A stretch of DNA of 64,000 bases from Bacillota bacterium (GTDB lineage Bacteria > Bacillota > Sulfobacillia > JAIMAT01). The position numbers and the translations under genes were made by a program. Position 1 is the first letter of the stretch. Each line of letters starts with the position of its first letter. Positions 8,732 through 15,973 of this stretch are shown here, piece by piece. The stretch is from positions 62,001 through 126,000 of the forward strand of contig JASBVM010000017.1 in the NCBI GenBank assembly GCA_029961055.1, read 5' to 3'. Under the pieces are notes generated by a model. It was not told the DNA's origin. It made no database searches and saw only the letters and a list, made by a program, of their open reading frames with translations.

Positions 8732-10234
8732 GAAGCGGGCCAGCCGCGCGCGCTGCTGGACGCTGGCGCGTCCCGACCGGAGCAGCCGCCGGCCCAGTCC
8801 CTGCGCTTCGCCGGGCCGCTCGCGCCCCAGCCGGACGATGGCCCGCAGGATCAGCTCCACCGGCGTGTCCGGGTCCTCCAGGGCGGAGCCCAGCTCCTCC
8901 GCCAGCGCCGCCGGGTCGTCCTCCTCCAGGAGCGCCTCCAGCACCGACGCCCGCCCCTCCTGCTGCCGCAGGGCCGCACGGGCCGCCCCCGCCATCTCCG
9001 CCCAGGCGCCCCGCTGCCGCGCCGCCCGCCGCAGGCACCGGTATCCGCCGCTGTCGGCCTTCTCCGCGTAGTTGGCCACCCGCAGGGCGAAGGCCTCGCC
9101 GGAGCGGCCCGCCGCCTCCAGCAGCTCCGCCAGGCGGCTCCGCCAGGCCCTCACCGCCGCACCGGTGGCGCCGGCCAGCGCCCGGCGGGCCGCGGCGACG
9201 GCGCCCTCCAGGTCGCCCCGCTCCAGGCGCGCCTCCACCCACCGCTCGCCCACCGCGGGCAGCCCGGCCGCCTCTTCCATCACGCGCTCCGCCTCCTCGC
9301 CCCGCCCCCTCAGCGCCAGGAGGTCGGCCAGCGCCAACACCGCCCGCTCGCGCCGCTCCCTCGCCTCCTCCAGGCCCAGCCGCCGCTCCGCCTCCGCCTC
9401 CTCCGAGGCCGCGCGCAGCAGACGGTCGACCACCCCGCGCCCGTCCAGGCGGGCCACCGCCCGGAGGAGGCGGGCGTAGAGCCCCTCGGGCAGCTGCGGC
9501 GCCGCCAGGAGACGGGCCAGAAGCCGGAGCTCCGGGCCGTCCACCGGCGCTGCTCCGGCCTCCAGCTCGTCCAGCCAGCGGGCGACCAGCCTCCCCCAGG
9601 CCGCCGGGTCCAGCCGGGACCGGATCTCCTCCGGCAGCTCCAGGAAGCGACCGGCCAGCTCCCCCTCCCGGCGGACGCGCTGGCGACGCCCTTCCTCTCC
9701 CTCGCCCGGGCGCGGCGCCAGGCTGTCGGACAGCTCCTCGAACCGGGCCCCGGCCTCGCCGGGCTTCTCCGCCAGAAAGCTCTCCAGATGGCGCAGCCGT
9801 CCCGCCGGCGGCTGCGCCTCCCAGCCCCGTCCCTCCCCCGCCTCCAGGAGGACGGCCAGCGGATCCTCCGGCGCCTGCAGCAGGCGCCAGAGCAACTCGC
9901 CCAGCTCCCCGGGCGGCGCCCCCTGCCAGGGGGCGGCCAGCGCCTCCAGGTCGGCGAAACTCTCCGGCTCCCTGCTCCACGCCCAGAGGAGCGCCAGCGC
10001 GTGCCGGCAGGGCTGCCGCCTGCCGCAGCTGCAACGGGTCTCCGCGGACCCGGCGGCCAGGCGCGCCTCCACCCGGTAGCGGTCGTGTGCCCCGTCCACC
10101 CGGCCGGCGATCCGGTCCCGCCAGCGGAGACGAGCCCCCACCCGGCCCAGCATCCAGTAGTCCTGAGCCGCCTCCAGCCTGCGCACGTCGGCGAGGGCCA
10201 GCAGGCGAGCCTCGTCCAGCGCCTCCGGATGCAC
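8657..10234 (-). CDS. SWIM zinc-finger protein
   Basis: A 525-residue protein with one recognisable domain: near residues 68-80 the sequence CSCGRRQPCRHALAL matches the SWIM CxCx(n)CxH zinc finger, a DNA- or protein-binding module. The rest is Leu/Ala/Arg/Glu-rich helical sequence that looks like solenoid (TPR-like) repeats. Function is unknown. Start is GTG 10234, four bases after the stop of the upstream PH-like gene, so the two are likely co-expressed. The downstream end overlaps the convergent methyltransferase gene. Confidence 0.7.
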   Translation of the reverse strand: MHPEALDEARLLALADVRRLEAAQDYWMLGRVGARLRWRDRIAGRVDGAHDRYRVEARLAAGSAETRCSCGRRQPCRHALALLWAWSREPESFADLEALAAPWQGAPPGELGELLWRLLQAPEDPLAVLLEAGEGRGWEAQPPAGRLRHLESFLAEKPGEAGARFEELSDSLAPRPGEGEEGRRQRVRREGELAGRFLELPEEIRSRLDPAAWGRLVARWLDELEAGAAPVDGPELRLLARLLAAPQLPEGLYARLLRAVARLDGRGVVDRLLRAASEEAEAERRLGLEEARERRERAVLALADLLALRGRGEEAERVMEEAAGLPAVGERWVEARLERGDLEGAVAAARRALAGATGAAVRAWRSRLAELLEAAGRSGEAFALRVANYAEKADSGGYRCLRRAARQRGAWAEMAGAARAALRQQEGRASVLEALLEEDDPAALAEELGSALEDPDTPVELILRAIVRLGRERPGEAQGLGRRLLRSGRASVQQRARLARFLARLRVDAVEERGGRAGGRPSGER

Positions 10235-10237
10235 GGC

Positions 10238-10738
10238 TCAGCCCAGCTCCAGGCGAAAGCCCGCCAGCCGCGCCAGGAAGGCGGCCACCGTCACCGGCAG
10301 CTCCACCTGGAAGGGGAGCGCCAGCACGTCCCGCATCTCGCCGCGGAAGAGCGCCACCTCCACCACGTCCAGGAAGGGGACCTCGGCCCGCTCCACCCGG
10401 TCCAGGCCCAGCTCCAGCGTGCTCTCCCCGCCCTCGAAGAAGAGACGGCGGTTGGTCACCACCAGCTGCCCGCTCTCGCGCACCTCGTAAGCGAGCTGCT
10501 CGCCCTCCTCCACGGCGCGCAACAGGTTGGCCGGCAGGCGGACGAAGGGCTCCTCGTCCGCGGCCAGACCCAGCCGGTAGGCGGGCTCCACGTCGCCCAG
10601 CACGGGCAGCTCGGACGACTCCAGCACCCGCTGCGCGCCGGCCAGGTCGCGCCGGCGGGCAGCCGCCCGGAGGGCCGCGTCACGGCGCCCGGAAGGCCGC
10701 CCCCGATCCGGACCTTGCGGGCGCCTCCAGGGGAACAC
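10238..10738 (-). CDS. hypothetical protein with PH/GRAM-like C-terminal domain
   Basis: 166 residues. The first third is basic and Ala/Arg-rich. The C-terminal part (ESGQLVVTNRRLFFEGG, then two further strands and a closing amphipathic helix) has the strand pattern of bacterial PH/GRAM-like domains, where VVTNRRLFF is typical. No enzyme motif is seen. GTG 10738 is chosen because GGAGGTGAG sits three bases upstream; an ATG eight codons earlier would swallow that site. Probably an operon with the SWIM gene; function not known. Confidence 0.6.
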   Translation of the reverse strand: MFPWRRPQGPDRGRPSGRRDAALRAAARRRDLAGAQRVLESSELPVLGDVEPAYRLGLAADEEPFVRLPANLLRAVEEGEQLAYEVRESGQLVVTNRRLFFEGGESTLELGLDRVERAEVPFLDVVEVALFRGEMRDVLALPFQVELPVTVAAFLARLAGFRLELG

Positions 10739-10802
10739 GGCCTCACCTCCCGACGAGAGCATAACCCGGCGACCCGGCCCCCAGCGCGGCAGGCGGCCAG
10801 GG

Positions 10803-10831
10803 TTGACAGGGTCCGCACCCCGGCATATGCT
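10803..10831 (+). promoter_or_regulatory. sigma-A-type promoter of the selenoprotein operon
   Basis: TTGACA (10803-10808), a 17-base spacer and TATGCT (10826-10831). The -35 is perfect and the -10 matches at four of six positions. Transcription would start near 10838, about 160 bases before the oxidoreductase ATG. Confidence 0.75.
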
Positions 10832-10846
10832 CACCGTACGTGCGGT

Positions 10847-10862
10847 ATACCCGATGGGGTAT
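10847..10862. promoter_or_regulatory. G/C-tract inverted repeat, candidate CstR/CsoR operator
   Basis: ATACCC-GATG-GGGTAT is a perfect 6-base inverted repeat with a 4-base spacer, placed at about +10 to +25 of the preceding promoter. DUF156-family repressors (CsoR, CstR) bind short inverted repeats of this TACCC-N4-GGGTA kind, and a DUF156 gene is the last gene of this operon, so autoregulation is the natural reading. Confidence 0.7.
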
Positions 10863-10997
10863 CTGTGCTTGGGGTTGTCCCTGTGGCAACCGGTCCCTCC
10901 GGCTTCCCCACGCGGATCGGGTAAGCTTCGGTGGCGGGGGGCTGCTTGCGGTGGTTCGGCGGGCGACGCCCGTACAGACCTTACAGAAGGAGGAGCC

Positions 10998-11657
10998 ATG
11001 AGCGAGCGATTCATCTCGCAGGAGGACGCGGCCACCATCGCCTCGATGATGGGCGAGACGAGCGGTACCGCCCAGGTCCTGCTGCTGGTCGGCAAGAACT
11101 GCCGCTTCTGCAAGGAGACGCGGCAGCTGATGGAGGAGCTGCACGAGATCAGCCCCGAGCACATCGCGCTCCGCGTCGTCGACGTCGACGAGGATCCCGA
11201 GGGCGCCTCGCTGGCCGAGCAGTACGGCGTGGAGGGGAAGACGCCGGCCATCATCTACCTGGACGCCGACGGCAACGACACCGGCATGCGCTACTTCGGC
11301 ATCCCCTCCGGCTACGAGTTCGGCGCCCTGATCGAGGACCTGGTCGACGTGGCCAACGGCCGCTCGCAGCTGAGCGCCGCCAGCCTGGAGAAGGTGAGGG
11401 CGCACGACGAGGAGCTGGTGATCCGGGTCTTCGTCACACCCACCTGACCGTACTGCCCCCGGGCGGTACGCCTGGCTCACCAGATGGCGCTGGAGAACCC
11501 GAAGATCCGCGCCGAGGCCATCGAGGCGTCGGAGTTCCCCTCGCTGGCCAACCTCTACAACGTCTTCGGCGTACCCAAGACCGTCACCGACAAGGGCGTC
11601 GACTTCGACGGGGCGCTGCCCGAGCCGATGTACATCAGCCAGGTTCTGGGCGGCTGA
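10998..11657 (+). CDS. selenocysteine-containing protein disulfide oxidoreductase (UPYC), UGA read through
   Basis: Read conventionally, the frame stops at TGA 11445-11447 after 149 codons. The next codons in the same frame give PYCPRAVRLAHQMALENP and continue without a stop to TGA 11655, completing a 219-residue protein with two thioredoxin folds, the length and layout of the PDO/glutaredoxin-like family. Module 1 has CRFC (35-38) and cis-Pro83; module 2 has U150-P-Y-C153 and cis-Pro193 in FGVPKTV. The TGA therefore replaces exactly the nucleophilic first Cys of the usual CPYC. Supporting evidence is the SECIS-like hairpin after the TGA and selC in this window. ATG 10998 follows AAGGAGGAG. 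The likely role is thiol-disulfide, or persulfide, reduction in the cytoplasm. The alternative is a single TGC-to-TGA nonsense mutation, which the intact downstream frame argues against. Confidence 0.87.
11459..11475 (+). promoter_or_regulatory. SECIS-like hairpin inside the coding sequence
   Basis: Bases 11459-11464 (CCGGGC) pair with 11470-11475 (GCCTGG), with one G-U pair, closing a loop GGUAC at 11465-11469. The loop begins 18 nt after the UGA and opens with GGU, the element SelB recognises in the Escherichia coli fdhF loop. Known bacterial SECIS loops lie roughly 16-37 nt past the UGA and carry a G among their first two bases. A competing 9-pair hairpin (11449-11457 with 11462-11470, one G-U pair) sits directly after the UGA. 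Confidence 0.6.
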
Positions 11658-11724
11658 GCACCTGGTCTCCACGATCCCTCGCTGCGATCGCAGGTACGGG
11701 GCGCTGCCCGAGCCGATGTACATC
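11608..11724 (+). repeat. 29-base direct repeat at the 3' end of the selenoprotein gene
   Basis: Bases 11608-11636 and 11696-11724 are identical over 29 positions, offset by 88 bases, and remain similar to the following stop codons (11655 and 11743). The first copy encodes the GALPEPMYI tail of the oxidoreductase. The spacer contains the 12-base palindrome CTGCGATCGCAG (11682-11693). Confidence 0.85.
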
Positions 11725-11745
11725 GGGCAGGTGCTGGCTGCCTGA
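11696..11745 (+). pseudogene. 3' remnant of a second oxidoreductase gene copy
   Basis: In its own frame this segment would read GALPEPMYIGQVLAA and stop, matching the last 15 residues of the preceding selenoprotein (GALPEPMYISQVLGG) with three substitutions. No start or upstream homology is present. It is best explained as the tail of a tandem duplicate whose body was deleted. Whether that copy used Cys or Sec cannot be known from this fragment. Confidence 0.65.
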
Positions 11746-11786
11746 ACGCCGGGTGGAGGGTCCCCGCGGGCGGAGGTGCTGAGCGG

Positions 11787-12053
11787 ATGACCATCGACGA
11801 AGAGCTGCTCAAGGAGCTCATGGCCCGGATGCGCCGCATCGAGGGGCAGGCCCGGGGCATCCAGCGGATGCTCCAGGAAGGGCGGAGCTGCGAGGAGATC
11901 GTCACGCAACTGAGCGCCCTCCGCTCGGCGGTCAACAAGGTGGCGGTCGAGGTGATGACCGCCAACCTGGAAGAGTGCCTGCAGGCTCCCGTGGGCAGCT
12001 CGCAGCGGGAGGCGCTGGAGCACGCCCGCGACATCTTCCTCCGCTTCTCCTGA
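11787..12053 (+). CDS. cstR: CstR-like DUF156 transcriptional repressor
   Basis: An 88-residue all-helical repressor of the CsoR/RcnR/CstR family: RMRRIEGQARGIQRML, then C35 and C64. In copper sensors (CsoR) the ligands are Cys, His and Cys, the His lying four residues before the second Cys. Here that position is N60 in TANLEEC, the arrangement of the persulfide sensor CstR (ENLIEC in Staphylococcus aureus), so the expected signal is sulfane sulfur through a C35-C64 cross-link. ATG 11787 follows GGAGGTG. It is the distal gene of the selenoprotein operon and has a matching operator at 10847-10862. A different metal specificity is possible but less likely. Confidence 0.8.
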   Translation: MTIDEELLKELMARMRRIEGQARGIQRMLQEGRSCEEIVTQLSALRSAVNKVAVEVMTANLEECLQAPVGSSQREALEHARDIFLRFS

Positions 12054-12076
12054 ACGGGGGCGACGAGGAGGAGGGG

Positions 12077-12107
12077 CGAAGCGGCCGCAGATGCTGCGGC
12101 CGCTTCG
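12077..12107 (+). terminator. terminator of the selenoprotein-cstR operon
   Basis: A perfect 14-base inverted repeat (12077-12090 and 12094-12107) with loop ATG, followed by TCGTTT. It starts 24 bases after the repressor stop and separates it from the convergent pepV. The T-run is weak, as with other hairpins in this genome. Confidence 0.75.
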
Positions 12108-12140
12108 TCGTTTCGTCCGCGCCAGCCCCGCGGTCTCGGC

Positions 12141-13541
12141 TCAGCCCGTGGTCTCGCAGGCCAGGTAGGCCATGGCCCTCGCCCAGATCCGCGCCGCCCG
12201 CCGCAGGTCGTCCAGGGCGATACGCTCGTCGGCGTTGTGGGCCAGCTCCGGCTGGCCCGGCATGACCGGGCCGAAGGCGACCCCACGGGGGATGAGGCGG
12301 GCGTAGGTGCCGCCGCCGATGGCGATGAGGGTGGCCGGCCGGCCCGTCACCTCCTCGTAGGCGCGGGAGAGGAGGCGGATCTCCGGGCTCTCCGCCGGCA
12401 CATGATGCGGCGGCTGGTCGTGCACCCGCTCGACCCCGTAGCCAAGCGCGGCCAGGCGGCGCTCGATCCGGTCGAGCAGCAGCTCCCGGCTCAGGGTGAC
12501 CGGGTAACGGAGGTTGAAGGTGCCACGGAGGCGCCCTTCCTCGTAGCGGAGGACGCCGAGGTTGGCGGTGAGCGGTCCGGAGACCTCGTCGCTCAGGGCG
12601 GCGTCCAGGCCGGAACCGTCGGTGGGCAGCAGCGCGCGGAGCGATTCCAGCGCCTTCCGCCAGCCTTCGGCCAGTCCCTCCCCCGCGAGGAGGGCCTCCA
12701 GCAGAAGCCCGACGGCGTTCACCCCCTGCTCGGGCGTGCTGCCGTGGGCCGCGCGGCCGCTGGCGTGCAGGCTCCAACCGCGGGGGTGGGCCTCCACCTC
12801 GACGCGGCCGCCGTCCGGCCGCGCGCCGGCCGCCGGTCCGGGCCGCCAGCGGGCGTCGACCAGGGCGGTCGCCTCGTCGGGGACCACGTTGGGGCGACTG
12901 CCGCCCCGAATCTCCAGGACCGCGCCCTCGCGCTCCCCGTCCAGCGTGCGCGCGGTCACCGCGTCGAAGTCGAGGATGCCCTTCTCGGCATTGATGATGG
13001 GGAAACCGGCGTCCGGCGAGAAGCCGAGCTGCGGCCGCTCCTCCCGCGCCATGTAGTACTCCATGTCGGCCCATCCGCTCTCCTCGTCGGTGCCGTAGAT
13101 GAGGCGGAGGCGCCGCTTCCAGTGAGGCCGGGCGGCCGCCAGCGCGGCCAGCGCATAGAGGGCGGCCGCCGAGGGGCCCTTGTCGTCCACGGCGCCGCGA
13201 CCGACCAGCTGGCCGTCCACGACCTCGCCGCCGAAGGGCGGGTGGCTCCAGCCGCTGCCGGCCGGGACCACGTCCAGGTGGCAGAGGACGCCCACCAGCT
13301 CCGCTCCCTCCCCCACCTCCAGGTGGCCGGCGTACCCGTCCACGTTCCGGCTCCGGAAGCCGAGCCGCTCCCCCTCGGCCAGCGCCCGCTCCAGCGCCCG
13401 CGCGGGCCCGGGGCCGAAGGGCGCACCGGGCTGAGCTCCTTCCTTGACGCTGGGGATGCGGAGCAGCTCCTGCGCGAAGCGGACCATCTCCGCATCGTGC
13501 GCCCCGAGCCAACGATCGATGGCCTCCATCTCCAAAGCCAA
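12141..13541 (-). CDS. pepV: PepV/Sapep-type M20 dipeptidase
   Basis: A 466-residue di-zinc peptidase of family M20, the usual length for PepV. Visible metal and catalytic residues are H88 and D90 in LCHLDVVPAG, bridging D119 in GAVDDKGP, general base E153 with E154 in GTDEESG, and D177 in FSPDAGFP. A lid domain occupies about 190-380. PepV removes the N-terminal residue of dipeptides in the cytoplasm during peptide use. The start falls behind GGAGGGAG. A small membrane-protein gene lies just upstream on the same strand. Confidence 0.85.
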   Translation of the reverse strand: MALEMEAIDRWLGAHDAEMVRFAQELLRIPSVKEGAQPGAPFGPGPARALERALAEGERLGFRSRNVDGYAGHLEVGEGAELVGVLCHLDVVPAGSGWSHPPFGGEVVDGQLVGRGAVDDKGPSAAALYALAALAAARPHWKRRLRLIYGTDEESGWADMEYYMAREERPQLGFSPDAGFPIINAEKGILDFDAVTARTLDGEREGAVLEIRGGSRPNVVPDEATALVDARWRPGPAAGARPDGGRVEVEAHPRGWSLHASGRAAHGSTPEQGVNAVGLLLEALLAGEGLAEGWRKALESLRALLPTDGSGLDAALSDEVSGPLTANLGVLRYEEGRLRGTFNLRYPVTLSRELLLDRIERRLAALGYGVERVHDQPPHHVPAESPEIRLLSRAYEEVTGRPATLIAIGGGTYARLIPRGVAFGPVMPGQPELAHNADERIALDDLRRAARIWARAMAYLACETTG

Positions 13542-13577
13542 TGCGCGAACTCCCTCCTTCGTCCGCTGCCTCGTCGG

Positions 13578-13706
13578 CTACCTCCTCGGCGCCGCTCCCA
13601 GCAGGCGGGGCAGGAACCGCCCCGCCAAGAGGACGAGGCCGTTGACGAGCAGCGCCATGGGGATCACCGGAACCAGAAACCAGAAGAGCCACTCGAGCGC
13701 CGGCAT
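13578..13706 (-). CDS. 42-residue single-span membrane protein
   Basis: The product begins MPALEWLFWFLVPVIPMALL and is almost entirely one hydrophobic helix, ending with basic residues (RFLPRLLGAAPRR), which predicts an inside-positive C-terminus. GGAGGGTGG precedes the ATG by six bases, and pepV follows 37 bases downstream, supporting a real small gene. No family is recognised. Confidence 0.55.
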   Translation of the reverse strand: MPALEWLFWFLVPVIPMALLVNGLVLLAGRFLPRLLGAAPRR

Positions 13707-13862
13707 CTTCCACCCTCCCAGCCGCCGGGCCTGCGGGGCCAACCCTGGCCCGTCGCACCCCCAGCCTTCGCCTTGAACGTCCCCCGCCCCTCTGCTAGCG
13801 TAAAGGCGGCCGCCCGCAGGAACGGACGCCGCTGCACTGCGGGCCAGCGGGAGGGATCGGGG

Positions 13863-14039
13863 TTGTCCAGCGTAGGTTGGATCCTTTCGAACGTTCTCCT
13901 TCCCCTGCTTTTCCTCTTCCTGTTCGTGGCGGGATGGGGCCGTATCGTCATCCCGTTCGACCGCCTGCTCTACCGTGATCCGAAGAGTCTGTACGAGGAG
14001 CGGGTGCGGACGGAGTGGAGCACCCCCAAGCCCCGCTGA
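13863..14039 (+). CDS. 58-residue membrane protein of unknown function
   Basis: The TTG at 13863 follows GGGAGGG. The product has one strong transmembrane helix (VLLPLLFLFLFVAGWG) and a charged tail (YRDPKSLYEERVRTEW) that should face the cytoplasm. A weak promoter, TTGAAC (13773) with 17 bases to TAGCGT (13796), lies upstream. It is divergent from the small membrane protein at 13706. Nothing else can be said about its role. Confidence 0.5.
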   Translation: MSSVGWILSNVLLPLLFLFLFVAGWGRIVIPFDRLLYRDPKSLYEERVRTEWSTPKPR

Positions 14040-14102
14040 CCGGCACGGGACCAAGCCGCCCCGGTGGAGGGGCGGGACCGCACAGCCCGGTGGAGACGGA
14101 TG

Positions 14103-14134
14103 GGAGCTGCCCGCGGAGGAAGGCGGGCAGCTCC
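14103..14134 (+). terminator. hairpin terminator
   Basis: A perfect 12-base stem (14103-14114 with 14123-14134) and an 8-base loop, followed by TCTTG, lying between the small membrane-protein gene and the glnA promoter. The remainder of 14040-14248 shows no gene. Confidence 0.6.
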
Positions 14135-14248
14135 TCTTGCATCTCCCGGCTCCCTCGCCCGTCCCGGGGCACGGCCCGGCCCCCGCTCCCGTCCGGGAGG
14201 CCTCCGCGAGCTGCTTGTCAGAGTGTCAGGTTTTCCTTACAAGCTGAC

Positions 14249-14278
14249 TTGCACGTGCCTCTGCGGCCCTCTTATACT
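14249..14278 (+). promoter_or_regulatory. glnA promoter
   Basis: TTGCAC (14249-14254), an 18-base spacer and TATACT (14273-14278), 30 bases before the glnA start codon. Just upstream, TGTCA and TTACA (14224-14241) resemble a GlnR/TnrA half-site pair but are one base too far apart. Confidence 0.65.
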
Positions 14279-14307
14279 GAGGTATCCATGCTGAGGAGGT
14301 GGGCCTC

Positions 14308-15822
14308 TTGGAAACGGCCGAAGCGAAACGAGCCGCGGGGGTCCTCGCGGAACACTCCCAGGGAGTGAGCGCGGAGGCCGTCGGATCCAACATCTTCCTG
14401 CGCCCGTCGGACGCCGACGAGGTCCTGGAGCTGGCCCGGCGGAGCGGGGTGGTGATGATCGACCTGCGGCTCACCGACGTTCCGGGGCGGTGGCACCACA
14501 TCACCATGCCGGTCGAGATGTTGGATCGGGAGCTCTTCGTCTCGGGCGTCCCCTTCGACGGCTCCAGCATCCCCGGCTTCAGGTCGATCGAGGAGAGCGA
14601 CATGGTGATGGTCCCCGACCCCACCACCGCCTTTCTGGATCCCTTCACGGAGGCGCCCACCCTGGTGATGACCTGTGACGTGGTCGAGCCGGACGGTGCT
14701 TCCTACAGCAGGGATCCCCGCTCCGTGGCGAAGCGCGCGGAGGCGTACCTGAAGAGCACAGGGATCGCCACCAAGAGTTACTGGGGGCCCGAACTGGAGT
14801 TCTTCATCTTCGACAAGGTCACTTTCCACGCCGACCAAGGCTCCGCCGGGTACTCCATCGACTCGGTGGAGGCCGAGTGGAACCGGGAGCTGCTCGACTC
14901 GGGTTCGCGCATCCGCCCGAAGACGGGCTACTTCCCGGTCGCGCCGCTGGACCAGCTGCAGGACGTGCGCACGGCCATGGTGCGGAACCTCCAGGCGGCC
15001 GGCCTGCCGGTGGAGCGCCACCACCACGAGGTGGCGACGGCGGGCCAGGCGGAGATCAACTTCCGCCGCGACACCCTGACCCGGACCGCCGACAACGTCC
15101 AGCTGTACAAGTACATCATCCGGAACACCGCCCGCCGCTACGGGAAGACGGTCACCTTCATGCCCAAGCCTCTCTACGGCGACAACGGCTCGGGGATGCA
15201 CACGCACCAGAGCCTCTTCGACGAGGAGCGGCCGCTCTTCTACGACCAGCAGGGCTACGCCCGTCTGAGCGCCATCGGCCGCTACTACGTGGGCGGCCTC
15301 CTCGTCCACGCGCCCTCGATCCTGGCCCTCAGCAACCCGACCACCAACTCCTACCGGCGGCTGATCCCGGGCTTCGAGGCGCCGGTCAACCTGGTCTTCG
15401 GCAAGGCCAACCGGAGCGCCGCCGTCCGCGTTCCCGTGGGGTCGAGCAAGCCCGAGTCGGTGCGCATCGAGTTCCGCCCGCCTGACGCCACGGGCAATCC
15501 CTACCTGAGCTTCGCGGCCATGCTGATGGCCGGCCTGGACGGCATCCTCAACCGTATCGAGCCCTCGGAGCTCGGCTTCGGCCCGCTGGAGCGGAACGTC
15601 TATACGCTCTCGCCGGAGGAGCGCGCCCGGATCCGGAGCGTCCCGGGCTCGCTGGAGGAAGCGCTGGACGCGCTGGAGCGGGACCACGACTTCCTCCTGC
15701 GCGGCGGCGTCTTCGACGAACAGCTGATCGCGGACTGGATCGAGAGCCACAGGAAGCAGGACGTGGAACCGGTCCGCCAGCGGCCCCACCCGTACGAGTT
15801 CTACCTGTACTGGGACGTCTGA
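14308..15822 (+). CDS. glnA: glutamine synthetase, type I
   Basis: A 504-residue GSI that makes glutamine from glutamate, ammonia and ATP as a dodecamer. Seen in order: the beta-grasp domain with VPFDGSSIPGF (Asp50 loop), the metal-binding GPELEFFIFD, the NNxH-type loop GSGMHTHQSLF, RLIPGFEAPVNL, and NRSAAVRVP. The conserved tyrosine of NVYTLSPEE corresponds to the adenylylation site of beta-type enzymes; whether it is used is unknown. TTG 14308 sits eight bases past AGGAGG, while the GTG at 14299 overlaps that site. Monocistronic, with its own promoter and terminator. Confidence 0.93.
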   Translation: METAEAKRAAGVLAEHSQGVSAEAVGSNIFLRPSDADEVLELARRSGVVMIDLRLTDVPGRWHHITMPVEMLDRELFVSGVPFDGSSIPGFRSIEESDMVMVPDPTTAFLDPFTEAPTLVMTCDVVEPDGASYSRDPRSVAKRAEAYLKSTGIATKSYWGPELEFFIFDKVTFHADQGSAGYSIDSVEAEWNRELLDSGSRIRPKTGYFPVAPLDQLQDVRTAMVRNLQAAGLPVERHHHEVATAGQAEINFRRDTLTRTADNVQLYKYIIRNTARRYGKTVTFMPKPLYGDNGSGMHTHQSLFDEERPLFYDQQGYARLSAIGRYYVGGLLVHAPSILALSNPTTNSYRRLIPGFEAPVNLVFGKANRSAAVRVPVGSSKPESVRIEFRPPDATGNPYLSFAAMLMAGLDGILNRIEPSELGFGPLERNVYTLSPEERARIRSVPGSLEEALDALERDHDFLLRGGVFDEQLIADWIESHRKQDVEPVRQRPHPYEFYLYWDV

Positions 15823-15844
15823 CACCCCGGCACGCCCCTTCGTC

Positions 15845-15873
15845 GCGCCTCCCGGCGATGCGCCGGGGGGCGC
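15845..15873 (+). terminator. glnA terminator
   Basis: A 13-base stem with one G-U pair (15845-15857 with 15861-15873), loop ATG, then TTCCTTCC, starting 22 bases after the glnA stop. Confidence 0.75.
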
Positions 15874-15916
15874 TTCCTTCCGGCGCCCGGCGGCCAGGGG
15901 GCGGCCGGCCGTCGTA

Positions 15917-15925
15917 TGGTATAGT
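15917..15925 (+). promoter_or_regulatory. extended -10 promoter of the CDF transporter
   Basis: TGGTATAGT is a TGn extension joined to a good -10 (TATAGT, 15920-15925). No convincing -35 is present, as expected for extended -10 promoters. It lies 48 bases before the transporter ATG. Confidence 0.5.
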
Positions 15926-15973
15926 CGTGAGGTGCACGTCGAGTTCCCGCGGCGGTCGATGGAGGCGCCCGGA

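Noticed and set aside
8518-10764. A very long open frame on the plus strand opposite the SWIM and PH-like genes
   Set aside because: Its translation is Pro/Ala/Arg-rich nonsense typical of antisense frames in GC-rich DNA, while the opposite strand carries recognisable domains.
11445-11447. TGA in the oxidoreductase gene read as a true stop or a nonsense mutation
   Set aside because: The downstream frame is intact, ends at the expected family length, restores exactly the CxxC partner Cys and cis-Pro, has an SECIS-like hairpin, and selC is present. A recent nonsense mutation cannot be fully excluded without other genomes.
11682-11693. 12-base palindrome CTGCGATCGCAG between the duplicated tails
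   Set aside because: It has no loop, no T-run and no second occurrence noticed; treated as part of the duplication junction, not as a site.
14224-14241. GlnR/TnrA-like box upstream of glnA (TGTCA and TTACA)
   Set aside because: The half-sites are separated by eight bases, one more than the TGTnA-N7-TnACA consensus, and no second site was found.
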